DNA from: Kozakia baliensis
GTDB taxonomy: Bacteria > Pseudomonadota > Alphaproteobacteria > Acetobacterales > Acetobacteraceae
Length of the DNA: 64,000 nucleotides
NCBI RefSeq assembly: GCF_001787335.1
Contig: NZ_CP014674.1
Span: 310,001-374,000, forward strand
Direction: 5' to 3'
Position numbers and translations under genes: made by a program. The notes under the pieces were generated by a model. It worked only from the letters and a program-made list of their open reading frames with translations. It was not told the origin of the DNA and ran no database searches. This document shows positions 18,287-27,026 of this stretch, piece after piece; the first letter of the stretch is position 1; every line of letters starts with the position of its first letter.

Positions 18287-19753
18287 TCAGCTAGCTCGCG
18301 GATTTTCTGCAAGCCAACGAGCGATGGCGTTGAAATCCTGCTGAAACTGTTTCTTTTCTTGTGCCTGACGGCTTGGGTCCGGGAGGCGCAGGAGATAGGA
18401 CGGATGGACCGTTGCGAAATGAGTGTAGGACTGTGTAGGCGCTCCGTGAAAGCGACCCCGCAGGGTGCTTAATTTCCCTTTGCCGAGAGCGGAAAGCGCC
18501 GTGGCTCCAAGCGTGACGAGCAGTTGGGGACGGACGAGTTCGATCTCGCGCGCAAGCCAAGTGCGGCAGGCGGAGATTTCTTCGGCATTAGGGGTTTGGT
18601 GGATGCGCCTTTTGCCGCGTGGGACGAATTTGAAATGCTTTACGGCGTTGGTGAGGTAAGCTTCCTGCCGATCGAGACCGGTTTGCGCCAGGGCGGCATC
18701 GAGCACGCCACCTGCGGGGCCGACAAAGGGCCTTCCTTGTAAATCCTCTTGATCGCCCGGCTGTTCGCCGATCATCATCCAGCGCGCCTGTTCAGGCCCT
18801 TCGCCGAAAACGAGTTGAGTGGCGTGGCAATGCAGAGGGCAGAGGCGGCATTGACGTGCCTCCTGCCGCAGATTCGTCCAATCGTCTTGCGGCGCTTCGA
18901 GACGCGGCGCGGGGCGGGCGTGGATTTTGTGATGGAAGCGCGGGGCTTCTGTGACCTGGTGCGCGGCCATGGCGGCGACGCGTTGTTCGGCTTCAGCCAG
19001 CATAGCGGGAATCAGTTGCGTCTCGGGGAGGTTCTTCCAGTATTTGCGTGGCATTTCCGAGCGCATGGCTTTGGTTTTGATGCGCGCGGGGTTGAAGATC
19101 GAGCGATAATAAGTGTGCCAAAGCTGGTCGATGCCATCATTGAGAGTGGGTTTGGCGCAGTGTTTGGCCGTGACGAGACATTCTTGCCCGTTCCAGGCGA
19201 TGGAGCCTTTCGGGGTGAGGATGAGCCAATCCATATCCGTGAAACGCCCGGCAAAGAAGGGAGCGACGAGCTGAAGAATATAATGTTCCGGCTCGAACCA
19301 TGAAATGAAGCGCCTGCGGACTGATGCTTCGGATGGCGTTTCCGCAGCAGGTTGTTCGCGAAAGCGCACGAAGGCTTTCATTTTATGGGCGTCGCGGCGG
19401 ATTTGGTGATCCATGCGCCGGGCGGCGGCAATGTCTGGATCGGTATGGATCAGGTCCAGGGCCGGTTCGCTTTGGGCGCGCCAAAGGATGCGATAGGCGA
19501 GGGCGAAGCGCTGGGGATCGTTATGCCGCAAGATCGATTGCAGGAGGCGCAGGCATTGCGGCCTGACGACGAGTTTCGCGGAGGGCCCAGGGGCGGGGAG
19601 CGCTGATGGCGGTTCAGCGTCGAACAGAGAGGGCGTATCGTCCGTGCGGCTCCATTCGATTTGGGCCGGAGGAATTTGTGCGAGGGCAAGGCGGCGGGCG
19701 TGTTCCCGCCATGTGTCGAAATCCGTGGCGGGGTCGAGCGTAACGCGCTGCAT
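18287..19753 (-). CDS. udgX: UdgX-type uracil-DNA glycosylase with N-terminal DUF4130 domain
   Basis: A 488-residue fusion. Residues ~1-250 are DUF4130 (TIGR03915-like, with WFEPEHYILQLVAPFFAGRF and MDWLILTPKGSIAWNG). Residues ~290-488 are a family-4-like uracil-DNA glycosylase of the UdgX class: CRLCPLHC iron-sulfur cysteines, IGEQPGDQEDLQGRPFVGPA, and the diagnostic KRRIHQTP loop with His385. That His in UdgX is known to form a covalent bond to the abasic sugar after uracil removal. TVHPSYLLRLP closes the active site. Its ATG overlaps the stop of the radical-SAM gene (TGATG), so the two are coupled. A LexA box at the head of the pair suggests SOS control. Confidence 0.93.
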   Translation of the reverse strand: MQRVTLDPATDFDTWREHARRLALAQIPPAQIEWSRTDDTPSLFDAEPPSALPAPGPSAKLVVRPQCLRLLQSILRHNDPQRFALAYRILWRAQSEPALDLIHTDPDIAAARRMDHQIRRDAHKMKAFVRFREQPAAETPSEASVRRRFISWFEPEHYILQLVAPFFAGRFTDMDWLILTPKGSIAWNGQECLVTAKHCAKPTLNDGIDQLWHTYYRSIFNPARIKTKAMRSEMPRKYWKNLPETQLIPAMLAEAEQRVAAMAAHQVTEAPRFHHKIHARPAPRLEAPQDDWTNLRQEARQCRLCPLHCHATQLVFGEGPEQARWMMIGEQPGDQEDLQGRPFVGPAGGVLDAALAQTGLDRQEAYLTNAVKHFKFVPRGKRRIHQTPNAEEISACRTWLAREIELVRPQLLVTLGATALSALGKGKLSTLRGRFHGAPTQSYTHFATVHPSYLLRLPDPSRQAQEKKQFQQDFNAIARWLAENPRAS

Positions 19754-20982
19754 CAGATCAGATTGAGTTGCTGCGGTTTGGGAAGGAATAGGCTGCGCAG
19801 GTCGGCACGTTCCGCCAGCTTTCCAGGCGTCCAGCCGGGCGCGTGGATAAAGGGGCGGGCCTTGCGGATGGAAATATTAAGATTGGCCAAATCTTCCAGG
19901 CGCAGGCGGCGGTGACGTCGTGCAGAGAGGATGGCTTGCACGCCACGCGGCCCGAGGCCAGGCACGCGCAGCAGCATTTCACGACTGGCGCTGTTGAGGT
20001 CGAGCGGAAACAGGGCGCGGTTGGCGAGCGCCCAGGAGAGTTTGGGGTCCAGTTCCAGATCGAGCATGCCATCCGGACGGGCGGCGGTGATCTCCTGGAA
20101 TTCGAAACCATAGAAGCGGAACAGCCAATCGGCCTGATAAAGACGGTGTTCGCGTAAAAGCGGCGGGCTGCGCACCGGGAGCAAAGCGGAGGCATCCGGA
20201 ATGGGGCTGAAGGCGGAATAATAGACGCGTTTGAGGCGATAGCCGGTATAAAGAGACGCGCTGCTGGCCAGGATATCCTGGTCCGTCGTGGCGTCGGCAC
20301 CGACGATCATTTGCGTGCTTTGGCCACCGGGAGCGAATTTGGAGGAGCGGCGGCCAGTGTGGGTGGGTTCGCGTGCGGCATCGATTTTCAGGCGCATGTC
20401 GCCCATGGCGCGCCGGATATCGTGAGCGTGTTTTTGCGGGGCGTATTGCGTTAGGCCTTTTTCCGTTGGCATTTCCACGTTGATGGAAAGCCGATCGGCA
20501 TAGAGGCCAGCTTCTTCGAGCAGATGCGGGCTGGCGTCCGGAATGGTTTTGAGATGAATGTAGCCGCGGAAATGGTGCTTCTGGCGCAGGTCGCGGGCCA
20601 CGCGCACCATTTCCTCCATCGTGTAATCCGAGGAGCGGATGATGCCGGAGGAAAGGAACAGGCCTTCGATATAATTGCGGCGATAGAATTCGAGCGTCAG
20701 CCAGATAATTTCTTCCACGCTGAAGCGGGTTCGTTCGATGCCGGATGAAGAACGGTTGATGCAATAGGCGCAATCGTAAATGCAAAAATTGGTTAGCAGG
20801 ATTTTGAGAAGCGAGATGCAGCGCCCGTCCGGCGTGTAGGCGTGGCAAATCCCGTTGCTGGTGGAGCCAAGGCCCGGCAATGATTTGGAATCGCGTTTGT
20901 TCGAGCCGCTCGACGCGCAGGAGGCATCGTATTTCGCAGCGTCGGACAGAATAGCCAGGCGATCTTTAAGGGTTCGCTTCAT
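19753..20982 (-). CDS. Putative DNA modification/repair radical SAM protein (UdgX-linked)
   Basis: A 409-residue radical SAM protein of the group that travels with DUF4130-UdgX (TIGR03916-like). The 4Fe-4S cluster motif is CIYDCAYC (C67, C71, C74). A helix-hairpin-helix DNA-binding element lies at ~335-355 (MLLRVPGLGPRGVQAILSAR). The reaction is unknown; the paired UdgX and DNA-binding motif point to base repair or modification. The start ATG at 20982 has no clear Shine-Dalgarno, and the LexA box lies only 4 bases upstream, so a leaderless transcript or a different start is possible. No good alternative in-frame start was seen. Confidence 0.92.
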   Translation of the reverse strand: MKRTLKDRLAILSDAAKYDASCASSGSNKRDSKSLPGLGSTSNGICHAYTPDGRCISLLKILLTNFCIYDCAYCINRSSSGIERTRFSVEEIIWLTLEFYRRNYIEGLFLSSGIIRSSDYTMEEMVRVARDLRQKHHFRGYIHLKTIPDASPHLLEEAGLYADRLSINVEMPTEKGLTQYAPQKHAHDIRRAMGDMRLKIDAAREPTHTGRRSSKFAPGGQSTQMIVGADATTDQDILASSASLYTGYRLKRVYYSAFSPIPDASALLPVRSPPLLREHRLYQADWLFRFYGFEFQEITAARPDGMLDLELDPKLSWALANRALFPLDLNSASREMLLRVPGLGPRGVQAILSARRHRRLRLEDLANLNISIRKARPFIHAPGWTPGKLAERADLRSLFLPKPQQLNLI

Positions 20983-20986
20983 GATA

Positions 20987-21001
20987 GTTCATGTTATGTT
21001 C
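20987..21001 (-). promoter_or_regulatory. LexA box upstream of the rSAM-udgX pair
   Basis: The plus strand reads GTTC-ATGTTAT-GTTC, an exact GTTC-N7-GTTC, the established LexA site of Alphaproteobacteria. It sits immediately before the start of a two-gene DNA-repair operon. A match of 8 fixed bases is expected about twice by chance in 64 kb counting both strands, so position is the main support. Confidence 0.65.
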
Positions 21002-21431
21002 CGGAGGATGGGTTCGTCAAGATGAAACACACAAGATCATGCTTTCGATAAAAAAATCTGCATGGATCGATAAGAAAGATATAAAAATCGCCAGCAGAAG
21101 AAACGATTGAGGTGCGATAAGCGCATTTTCGAGAAAAGGGCTTTCTACCGACTTAATATCTCTAAAATTCGAGAAAGAAATCTGGAGAAATATCCATCTC
21201 TTTTGTTGCGCCAAAAAATCCCGCCGAGAATTATTATTGGATTATGTATTAAACAAGGATTTCACTCAAGTTTTCCTCAAGAAGGATAAATTATTTCAAA
21301 TAACACAAAGCATTTCATTGGAGAGATAGGATGTATCGAAAGTAAACCAACGTCATTTTTCTGCGTAGTGGGAGAGCGCGCGTCTGAGTGATCCGCAGAA
21401 TTCGTGGAAGCGCGGTCTAGGGAGTTTCGTC
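21002..21431. other. Divergent intergenic region
   Basis: About 430 bases, A+T-richer than the genes, between the rSAM gene (leftward) and the GT4 glycosyltransferase (rightward). Short open frames at 21017-21214 and 21107-21289 overlap each other on opposite strands and show no motif. It probably holds only promoters. Confidence 0.4.
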
Positions 21432-22526
21432 ATGAAGATTGCCCAAATCGCTCCACTCGCTGAATGCTGCCCTCCGAAGCTTTATGGAGGAACCGAACGG
21501 ATTGTCTCCTACCTGACGGAAGAACTGGTGCGCCAAGGGCATGACGTAACGCTGTTTGCGAGCGGAGACTCACAAACGGCGGCACATCTCGTGCCCTGTA
21601 GCGCTATGGCTCTGCGTCTCGATCCGACGATCGAAGATCGACTGCCTTATTATGTGATGATGCTGGATAAGGTGCGCCAACGTGCGCATGAGTTCGATGT
21701 CTTACATTTTCATATCGATCTGATGCATTACCCGCTGTTTCGGGAGATGAAAAACCGCATCGTCACGACCTTGCATGGACGGCTGAATTTGCCGGATTTG
21801 CAGCCATTTTATGAGTTCTTTTCGGAATTGCCGCTGGTTTCCATCTCCAATGATCAGCGCCAACCGATGCCGCCGGTCAATTGGGCCGCGACGGTTCTGC
21901 ATGGGTTACCGTCGGATTTGCTCATGCCAATGAAAAAACCAAGGAATGATTACTTGGCTTTTCTGGGGCGAATCTGTCCGGAAAAACGGCCGGACCGGGC
22001 GATCGAAATTGCGATGGCAACCGGGATGCCGCTCAAAATTGCAGCGAAAGTCGACCCTGCGGATGAGGAATACTGGCAGAGCTACTTGAAGCCTTTGGTG
22101 GATTCCGCACCCAATATCGAATTTGTCGGGGAAATCAACGAGCAGCAAAAATCGGACTTTTTAGGACATGCGCAGGCATTGCTGTTCCCGATCGATTGGC
22201 CGGAACCTTTCGGATTAGTGATGATCGAGGCCATGGCTTGTGGGACGCCGGTGATCGCTTTCAAATGTGGCTCCGTGCCCGAGGTGATTGATGAGGGAGT
22301 GACGGGGTTTATTGTCAGTAACGTTCAGGAAGCTGCGGATGCCGTTCGAAAGACCGTTAATTTCGATAGGGCAAGGGTACGCGCGACTTTCGAGAAGCGT
22401 TTCACCGTTGAGCGGATGGCGAAGGATTATCTCGATATTTACCGTAACTTGGTCAGTCAACCGGACACATTCGTGGACGAGATTTCCCTGTCTGCGGAAA
22501 TTATCGATCTACGGGAAGCTGGATAA
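21432..22526 (+). CDS. GT4-family glycosyltransferase
   Basis: A 364-residue retaining GT-B glycosyltransferase. The N-terminal domain opens with MKIAQIAPLAECCPPKLYGG and TERIVSYLTEELVRQGHDV, the GT4 acceptor-side start with the Gly-rich loop. The C-terminal domain has FLGRICPEKRPDRAIEIA, and the EX7E motif EPFGLVMIEAMACGTPVIAF. It lacks membrane segments. The next gene, a glycogen-debranching-like glucosidase, begins 12 bases downstream, so both act together, probably on an alpha-glucan or a glucosylated solute. Donor and acceptor are unknown. Confidence 0.88.
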   Translation: MKIAQIAPLAECCPPKLYGGTERIVSYLTEELVRQGHDVTLFASGDSQTAAHLVPCSAMALRLDPTIEDRLPYYVMMLDKVRQRAHEFDVLHFHIDLMHYPLFREMKNRIVTTLHGRLNLPDLQPFYEFFSELPLVSISNDQRQPMPPVNWAATVLHGLPSDLLMPMKKPRNDYLAFLGRICPEKRPDRAIEIAMATGMPLKIAAKVDPADEEYWQSYLKPLVDSAPNIEFVGEINEQQKSDFLGHAQALLFPIDWPEPFGLVMIEAMACGTPVIAFKCGSVPEVIDEGVTGFIVSNVQEAADAVRKTVNFDRARVRATFEKRFTVERMAKDYLDIYRNLVSQPDTFVDEISLSAEIIDLREAG

Positions 22527-22538
22527 AGGGTTGTTGGG

Positions 22539-24782
22539 ATGTCGGAAGAACAAAAAAAAATCGCCGTTGAAACAGCACCGCAAGAGACGGGCTCGGGAAA
22601 CGTTATTCAAGGCGGCCCTGAAGCGAATGGTGACGACAAATTCTTTATCGCCGCCAATGACTCATTACAGGAACAAAGATTTTCCACCTTAAAAAATGGG
22701 GATACTTTCGCCGTTTTCGACCAGCATGGCGATGCTTTGAATATGCGGAGCACGCCACAGGGTATTTTTTATCGAGATACGCGCCATTTATCGCTTTTTC
22801 AGCTTCTTATTGAAGGCACTCGGCCGATCCTGCTTTCTTCGACGATGCGGGAAGATAATACGACCCTGACATGCGACCTCACCAACCCGGATATTTTCGA
22901 TGAGGACGGGCGCATGGTGTTGGAACATGATTTAATTCATGTTCGGCGGTCGCGGTTTTTGTGGCAAGGGGCATGCTATGAGCGACTATTGATCAGAAAT
23001 TTCGACGATCAACAGCGCAAAATCTCACTGAACCTTCGCTTTGAGGTCGATTTTGCCGATTTGTTCGAAACGCGGGGGACGCGGCGTAAAAAACATGGGG
23101 TACATCATGCGCCGACCATTGATAAAGACCGAGTTACTTTAAGCTACACTGGCTTGGATGAGCGCCATCGGAAAACGATCCTTCAATTCGACCCGATACC
23201 CACGAAACTGGTGGCCAATGAAGCGGATTACGAATTTACGCTTAACAAAAAAGAAGCGCGCGCGGTTTTTGTCGCAGTCGAATGTGATGAACCGGGTTGC
23301 GGCATACCGCTGCGGAAAAGCTTTTTCAGTGCCTTACGGGAAGCGCGCCGAACGTTGGCGCGTCTGTCTTCGCGCGCTTCGGTCATTGTTTCCTCCAACG
23401 ATATTTTCAATGAAACGGCGCGTCGAAGCATCGCCGATCTCTATACATTGACAACCTTAACACCGCAGGGAGCGTATCCTTATGCGGGTATCCCTTGGTT
23501 CAGCACCGTTTTCGGGCGAGACGGTCTTATTACGGCATTTGAAATGCTGTGGGTTGATCCGACGATCGCGCATGGCGTTTTGATGTATCTGGCAGCCAAC
23601 CAAGCAACGGAAATCGACCCTGCGGCGGATGCGGAACCGGGAAAAATCCTCCATGAAGTGCGCCAAGGAGAAATGGCAGAATTAGGGGAGGTGCCGTTCA
23701 AACGTTATTATGGCAGCATCGATTCCACACCGCTTTTCGTGATGTTGGCAGGGGAGTATTTGCAAAGGACTGGAGATTTAAGGTCCATAGCGCAGCTTTG
23801 GCCGCATATCGAAGCAGCGTTAGGTTGGATAACGCATTACGGCGATCGCGATGGTGACGGTTTTGTAGAATATGGGCGACGGACGAAGGAAGGGTTGGCT
23901 AATCAGGGATGGAAAGACAGCCACGATTCCGTTTTTCATGCAGACGGACAACTCGCCATAGGCCCGATCGCGCTTGTAGAAGTGCAGGCCTACGTTTACG
24001 GTGCCTGGCGTGCTGCGGCGACGATAGCGCAGCAATTAGGCCGTGTAAATCAGGCTGGAGGGTACACAAAGCGCGCGGAAGAGCTGCGCTGGAATTTCGA
24101 TCGGCGGTTTTTCGATGAAAATCTAGGAACATATGTTCTGGCGCTGGATGGTGAAAAAAATCCTTGCCGAGTACATACGTCCAATGCCGGGCATGCACTA
24201 TGGACAGAAATCGCTTATCCTGAGAGGGCCGAAGCCGTGGTGCGAAGCCTGATGGGGACGACTTCTTTTTGCGGGTGGGGTATTCGAACGGCGGCATCGA
24301 GCGAGATTAGATATAACCCGATCAGCTATCATAACGGTTCGGTGTGGCCTCATGATAATGCACTGATTGCGGCAGGTTTCGCCCGTTATCATTTTCAGAA
24401 AGAGGCATCGCGAATTTTCGAGGGGGTTTTTGCGGCATCGACCTATATCGATCTGCGTCGCTTGCCGGAACTGCTCTGCGGTTTTCCTCGGCAGCGTGCG
24501 CAGGGGCCGACTTTCTACCCGGTGGCGTGCATGCCGCAAGCCTGGGCGGCGGCTTCAATGCTCTATATGCTTCAGTCCTGCATCGGGCTAAGTTTCTCGC
24601 CTGAAAATGGACAGATCATTTTCAACCGCCCGATTTTACCGTCATTTCTGGATGAAGTGCTGCTGTATAACATCAGCATGGGAGATGGTGCGATTGATCT
24701 CTCATTACGCCGTTCGCGCTCCAAGGCCGTGATCGAGGTGATGCAGCATAAAGGCAATATTCGGGTTTTGACGATCACTTAG
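22539..24782 (+). CDS. Amylo-alpha-1,6-glucosidase / glycogen-debranching-type glycoside hydrolase
   Basis: A 747-residue soluble protein. After a low-complexity start (~45 residues) comes the N-terminal glycogen-debranching-like beta domain (FAVFDQHGDALNMRSTPQGI, YRDTRHLSLFQLL). The (alpha/alpha)6 hydrolase domain includes YPYAGIPWFSTVFGRDGLIT, GLANQGWKDSHDSVFHADG, NPISYHNGSVWPHDNALIA and LPELLCGFPR, the acidic pairs of the GH63/GH133-like families. It probably hydrolyses alpha-1,6 or alpha-linked glucose branches. It is coupled to the upstream GT4 gene. The exact substrate is not known. Confidence 0.87.
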   Translation: MSEEQKKIAVETAPQETGSGNVIQGGPEANGDDKFFIAANDSLQEQRFSTLKNGDTFAVFDQHGDALNMRSTPQGIFYRDTRHLSLFQLLIEGTRPILLSSTMREDNTTLTCDLTNPDIFDEDGRMVLEHDLIHVRRSRFLWQGACYERLLIRNFDDQQRKISLNLRFEVDFADLFETRGTRRKKHGVHHAPTIDKDRVTLSYTGLDERHRKTILQFDPIPTKLVANEADYEFTLNKKEARAVFVAVECDEPGCGIPLRKSFFSALREARRTLARLSSRASVIVSSNDIFNETARRSIADLYTLTTLTPQGAYPYAGIPWFSTVFGRDGLITAFEMLWVDPTIAHGVLMYLAANQATEIDPAADAEPGKILHEVRQGEMAELGEVPFKRYYGSIDSTPLFVMLAGEYLQRTGDLRSIAQLWPHIEAALGWITHYGDRDGDGFVEYGRRTKEGLANQGWKDSHDSVFHADGQLAIGPIALVEVQAYVYGAWRAAATIAQQLGRVNQAGGYTKRAEELRWNFDRRFFDENLGTYVLALDGEKNPCRVHTSNAGHALWTEIAYPERAEAVVRSLMGTTSFCGWGIRTAASSEIRYNPISYHNGSVWPHDNALIAAGFARYHFQKEASRIFEGVFAASTYIDLRRLPELLCGFPRQRAQGPTFYPVACMPQAWAAASMLYMLQSCIGLSFSPENGQIIFNRPILPSFLDEVLLYNISMGDGAIDLSLRRSRSKAVIEVMQHKGNIRVLTIT

Positions 24783-25148
24783 ATAGGTGACGTAACTTTG
24801 AGACATATTCGTCACTGGAAATTTACTAAGGATTTTCGGCGAATTTTCTGAAGTTTCGAAAGGGCGAGGAGATCGTAAGTATCTGACTTAGCATAGACAA
24901 TTTCTCGAAGGTATCGGTTGTCCCGTAGGGCTGCATGAAAGAAGAAGGCAGTGCCAAAAGCATATAATTAACTTCGTGAAACCAAATGGTAATGTTAGTT
25001 TTATATGTTGGCTGACGAGATTCGGCTGGTGGCGATAGAGCTATCTTCAGGATCGTAGCAGCAAAAGATTATTTCTCGACGAAAATATTATTCTCGAAAT
25101 TTTTCGTTTCATCTGAAGAAGACAACACGCAATACGGAGTAAAAGGCG
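24783..25148. other. Intergenic region upstream of nuoL
   Basis: About 365 bases without coding features. There is no strong terminator after the glucosidase gene. The region ends with a good ribosome site (GGAG then AAAAGGCG) before the nuoL ATG. Confidence 0.4.
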
Positions 25149-27026
25149 ATGGATGCCGTTCTCCTTCCATTTGTTGTTCTTTCCCCTTTTCTAGGAGCGT
25201 TGATTTTACTCTTCGCGGCTGGCCGAATGCCGCCGCGCGCGACCGGGATCGTCGGCGTCGGTTCTATTGGAATATCAGCTTTGCTGGCATTGGTAATTGC
25301 AGGTTCCTTTATGTCGAACCCGCCGCCTGCCGATACGCTTCAAGTCGGCTTGTGGCGATGGATCGACGTTGAGGGTTTTCAGAGCACGATCGCTTTGACG
25401 CTCGACCCGTTATCGTTTTTGATGATGCTGGTCGTCACGGTCGTCGGCTTTCTGATTCATCTCTACGCCTACGGTTACATGCGCTCGGATCGCGATATCA
25501 ATCGCTTCTTCGCCTACATGAATTTATTCGTGGCGGCGATGCTGGTGTTGGTGTTTTCCTCGGATCTGCTGAGTCTCTACATCGGTTGGGAGGGTGTCGG
25601 CGTCTGTTCCTTCCTGCTGATCGGATTTTGGTATGAGGAGGAGGCCAATTGCGTGGCGGCGCGGAAGGCTTTCATCATTACGCGTATCGGCGATGCCTTC
25701 ATGCTGTGCGGATTGCTACTCTTGGCGACCTCGACCGGCACATTGAGCATTGAGGCGCTGACGCATCAGGCGGGCGCTACGATGCCGGCAATAACGAGAA
25801 CGATCGCATTATTCCTTCTGTTGGGCGGGGCGGTCGCCAAATCGGCTCAGGTGCCGATGCAAACCTGGCTTCCAGACGCCATGGCCGGACCGACACCTGT
25901 TTCAGCATTGATTCATGCCGCGACCATGGTGACGGCAGGGGTTTATATCGTTGCGCGGTTGCACAGCCTCTTTGCCGAAGCACCGGTCGTGATGACAGTG
26001 ACAAGCTTCATTGGCATGGTGACGTTGCTGCTGGCGGCGGGAAGCGCCCTGGTGCAGACGGACATCAAACGGATTTTGGCTTATTCGACGATGAGCCAAC
26101 TCGGTTACATGTTCCTTGCTTTGGGAACGGGCGCTTGGGAAGCGGCGGTATTCCATCTCTTCACCCATGCATTCTTCAAAGCGCTGCTCTTTATGGGCGC
26201 AGGTGCGATCATCCTGCGCGTTCACCATAAGCAGAATATTTATGAGATGGGTGGCCTGCGCAAAGCAATGCCGGGCGTGTTCTACGCTTTCCTCGCTGGT
26301 TCCGCCGCGCTGGCGGGTATGCCGCTACTCACGGCGGGATTTTACAGTAAGGAAATGATCCTTCAGAACGCTTGGCATGCAAACCCTATCCTATGGGTAG
26401 GTGCACTAATCGGCGCATTCATGACGGGACTTTATATTTTCCGTTGTGTCTTTCTCGTTTTCTTCGGGCCGATGCACACGGTGCCGTCAGGACGCACAGC
26501 GCCGGTGATGGGTGTGCCATTGGCGTGCCTATCCGTGTTGGCTTTGGGGGGCGGCTTGGTAGAAGCGCCGGACGTTATTTTGCCAGTGCATTTCCTGTCT
26601 CATTTCGTTGCGCCTGTTTTTGGTGAGCCAAAGGGGGAAGGACCGATTTTGTTGTTGTTGATCGGTTCCGCCGTGCCGTTGGCTGGCGTTACCGTAGCAT
26701 GGCTGATTTGGGGGCCGCAGGCTCAAACGCGCGCTCGTGCGGAACAACTCGGTGCGGAACGAGGGCCTGAGGAAGACGTGGCGCATCTTGCCCGCGTCGG
26801 CTGGGGGTTCGATTTCTTCTATAATTATCTGATCGTGCGACCGTTCATGGCGCTCGGTTATCGGAATAAGAGCGATTTCCTCGATCATATGTCCAACGGG
26901 CTGGCAGCGGTGACGCGGTCGGGCGGTGGATTTTTCGGACGGATGCAAAGCGGTCAGGTTCGGCGTTACGCAGGCTGGATCGCTGCCGGAACTGTTGCGG
27001 CTCTTTGCTTGGCGGTGCTCTCATGA
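25149..27026 (+). CDS. nuoL: NADH-quinone oxidoreductase subunit L (orphan)
   Basis: A 625-residue antiporter-like membrane subunit of respiratory complex I. Key proton-channel residues are present: the Glu in LYIGWEGVGVCSFLLIGFWY (TM5), the Lys in GGAVAKSAQVPMQTWLPDAM (TM7), and HAATMVTAGVYIVARL. About 14-16 helices are visible, and a C-terminal amphipathic part follows. It is followed immediately by nuoM (ATGA overlap), as in nuo operons, but no other nuo gene (A-K, N) is in the window, and the neighbours are a glucosidase and a small protein. So this is either a detached piece of complex I or a separate ion-translocating module. Confidence 0.93.
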   Translation: MDAVLLPFVVLSPFLGALILLFAAGRMPPRATGIVGVGSIGISALLALVIAGSFMSNPPPADTLQVGLWRWIDVEGFQSTIALTLDPLSFLMMLVVTVVGFLIHLYAYGYMRSDRDINRFFAYMNLFVAAMLVLVFSSDLLSLYIGWEGVGVCSFLLIGFWYEEEANCVAARKAFIITRIGDAFMLCGLLLLATSTGTLSIEALTHQAGATMPAITRTIALFLLLGGAVAKSAQVPMQTWLPDAMAGPTPVSALIHAATMVTAGVYIVARLHSLFAEAPVVMTVTSFIGMVTLLLAAGSALVQTDIKRILAYSTMSQLGYMFLALGTGAWEAAVFHLFTHAFFKALLFMGAGAIILRVHHKQNIYEMGGLRKAMPGVFYAFLAGSAALAGMPLLTAGFYSKEMILQNAWHANPILWVGALIGAFMTGLYIFRCVFLVFFGPMHTVPSGRTAPVMGVPLACLSVLALGGGLVEAPDVILPVHFLSHFVAPVFGEPKGEGPILLLLIGSAVPLAGVTVAWLIWGPQAQTRARAEQLGAERGPEEDVAHLARVGWGFDFFYNYLIVRPFMALGYRNKSDFLDHMSNGLAAVTRSGGGFFGRMQSGQVRRYAGWIAAGTVAALCLAVLS

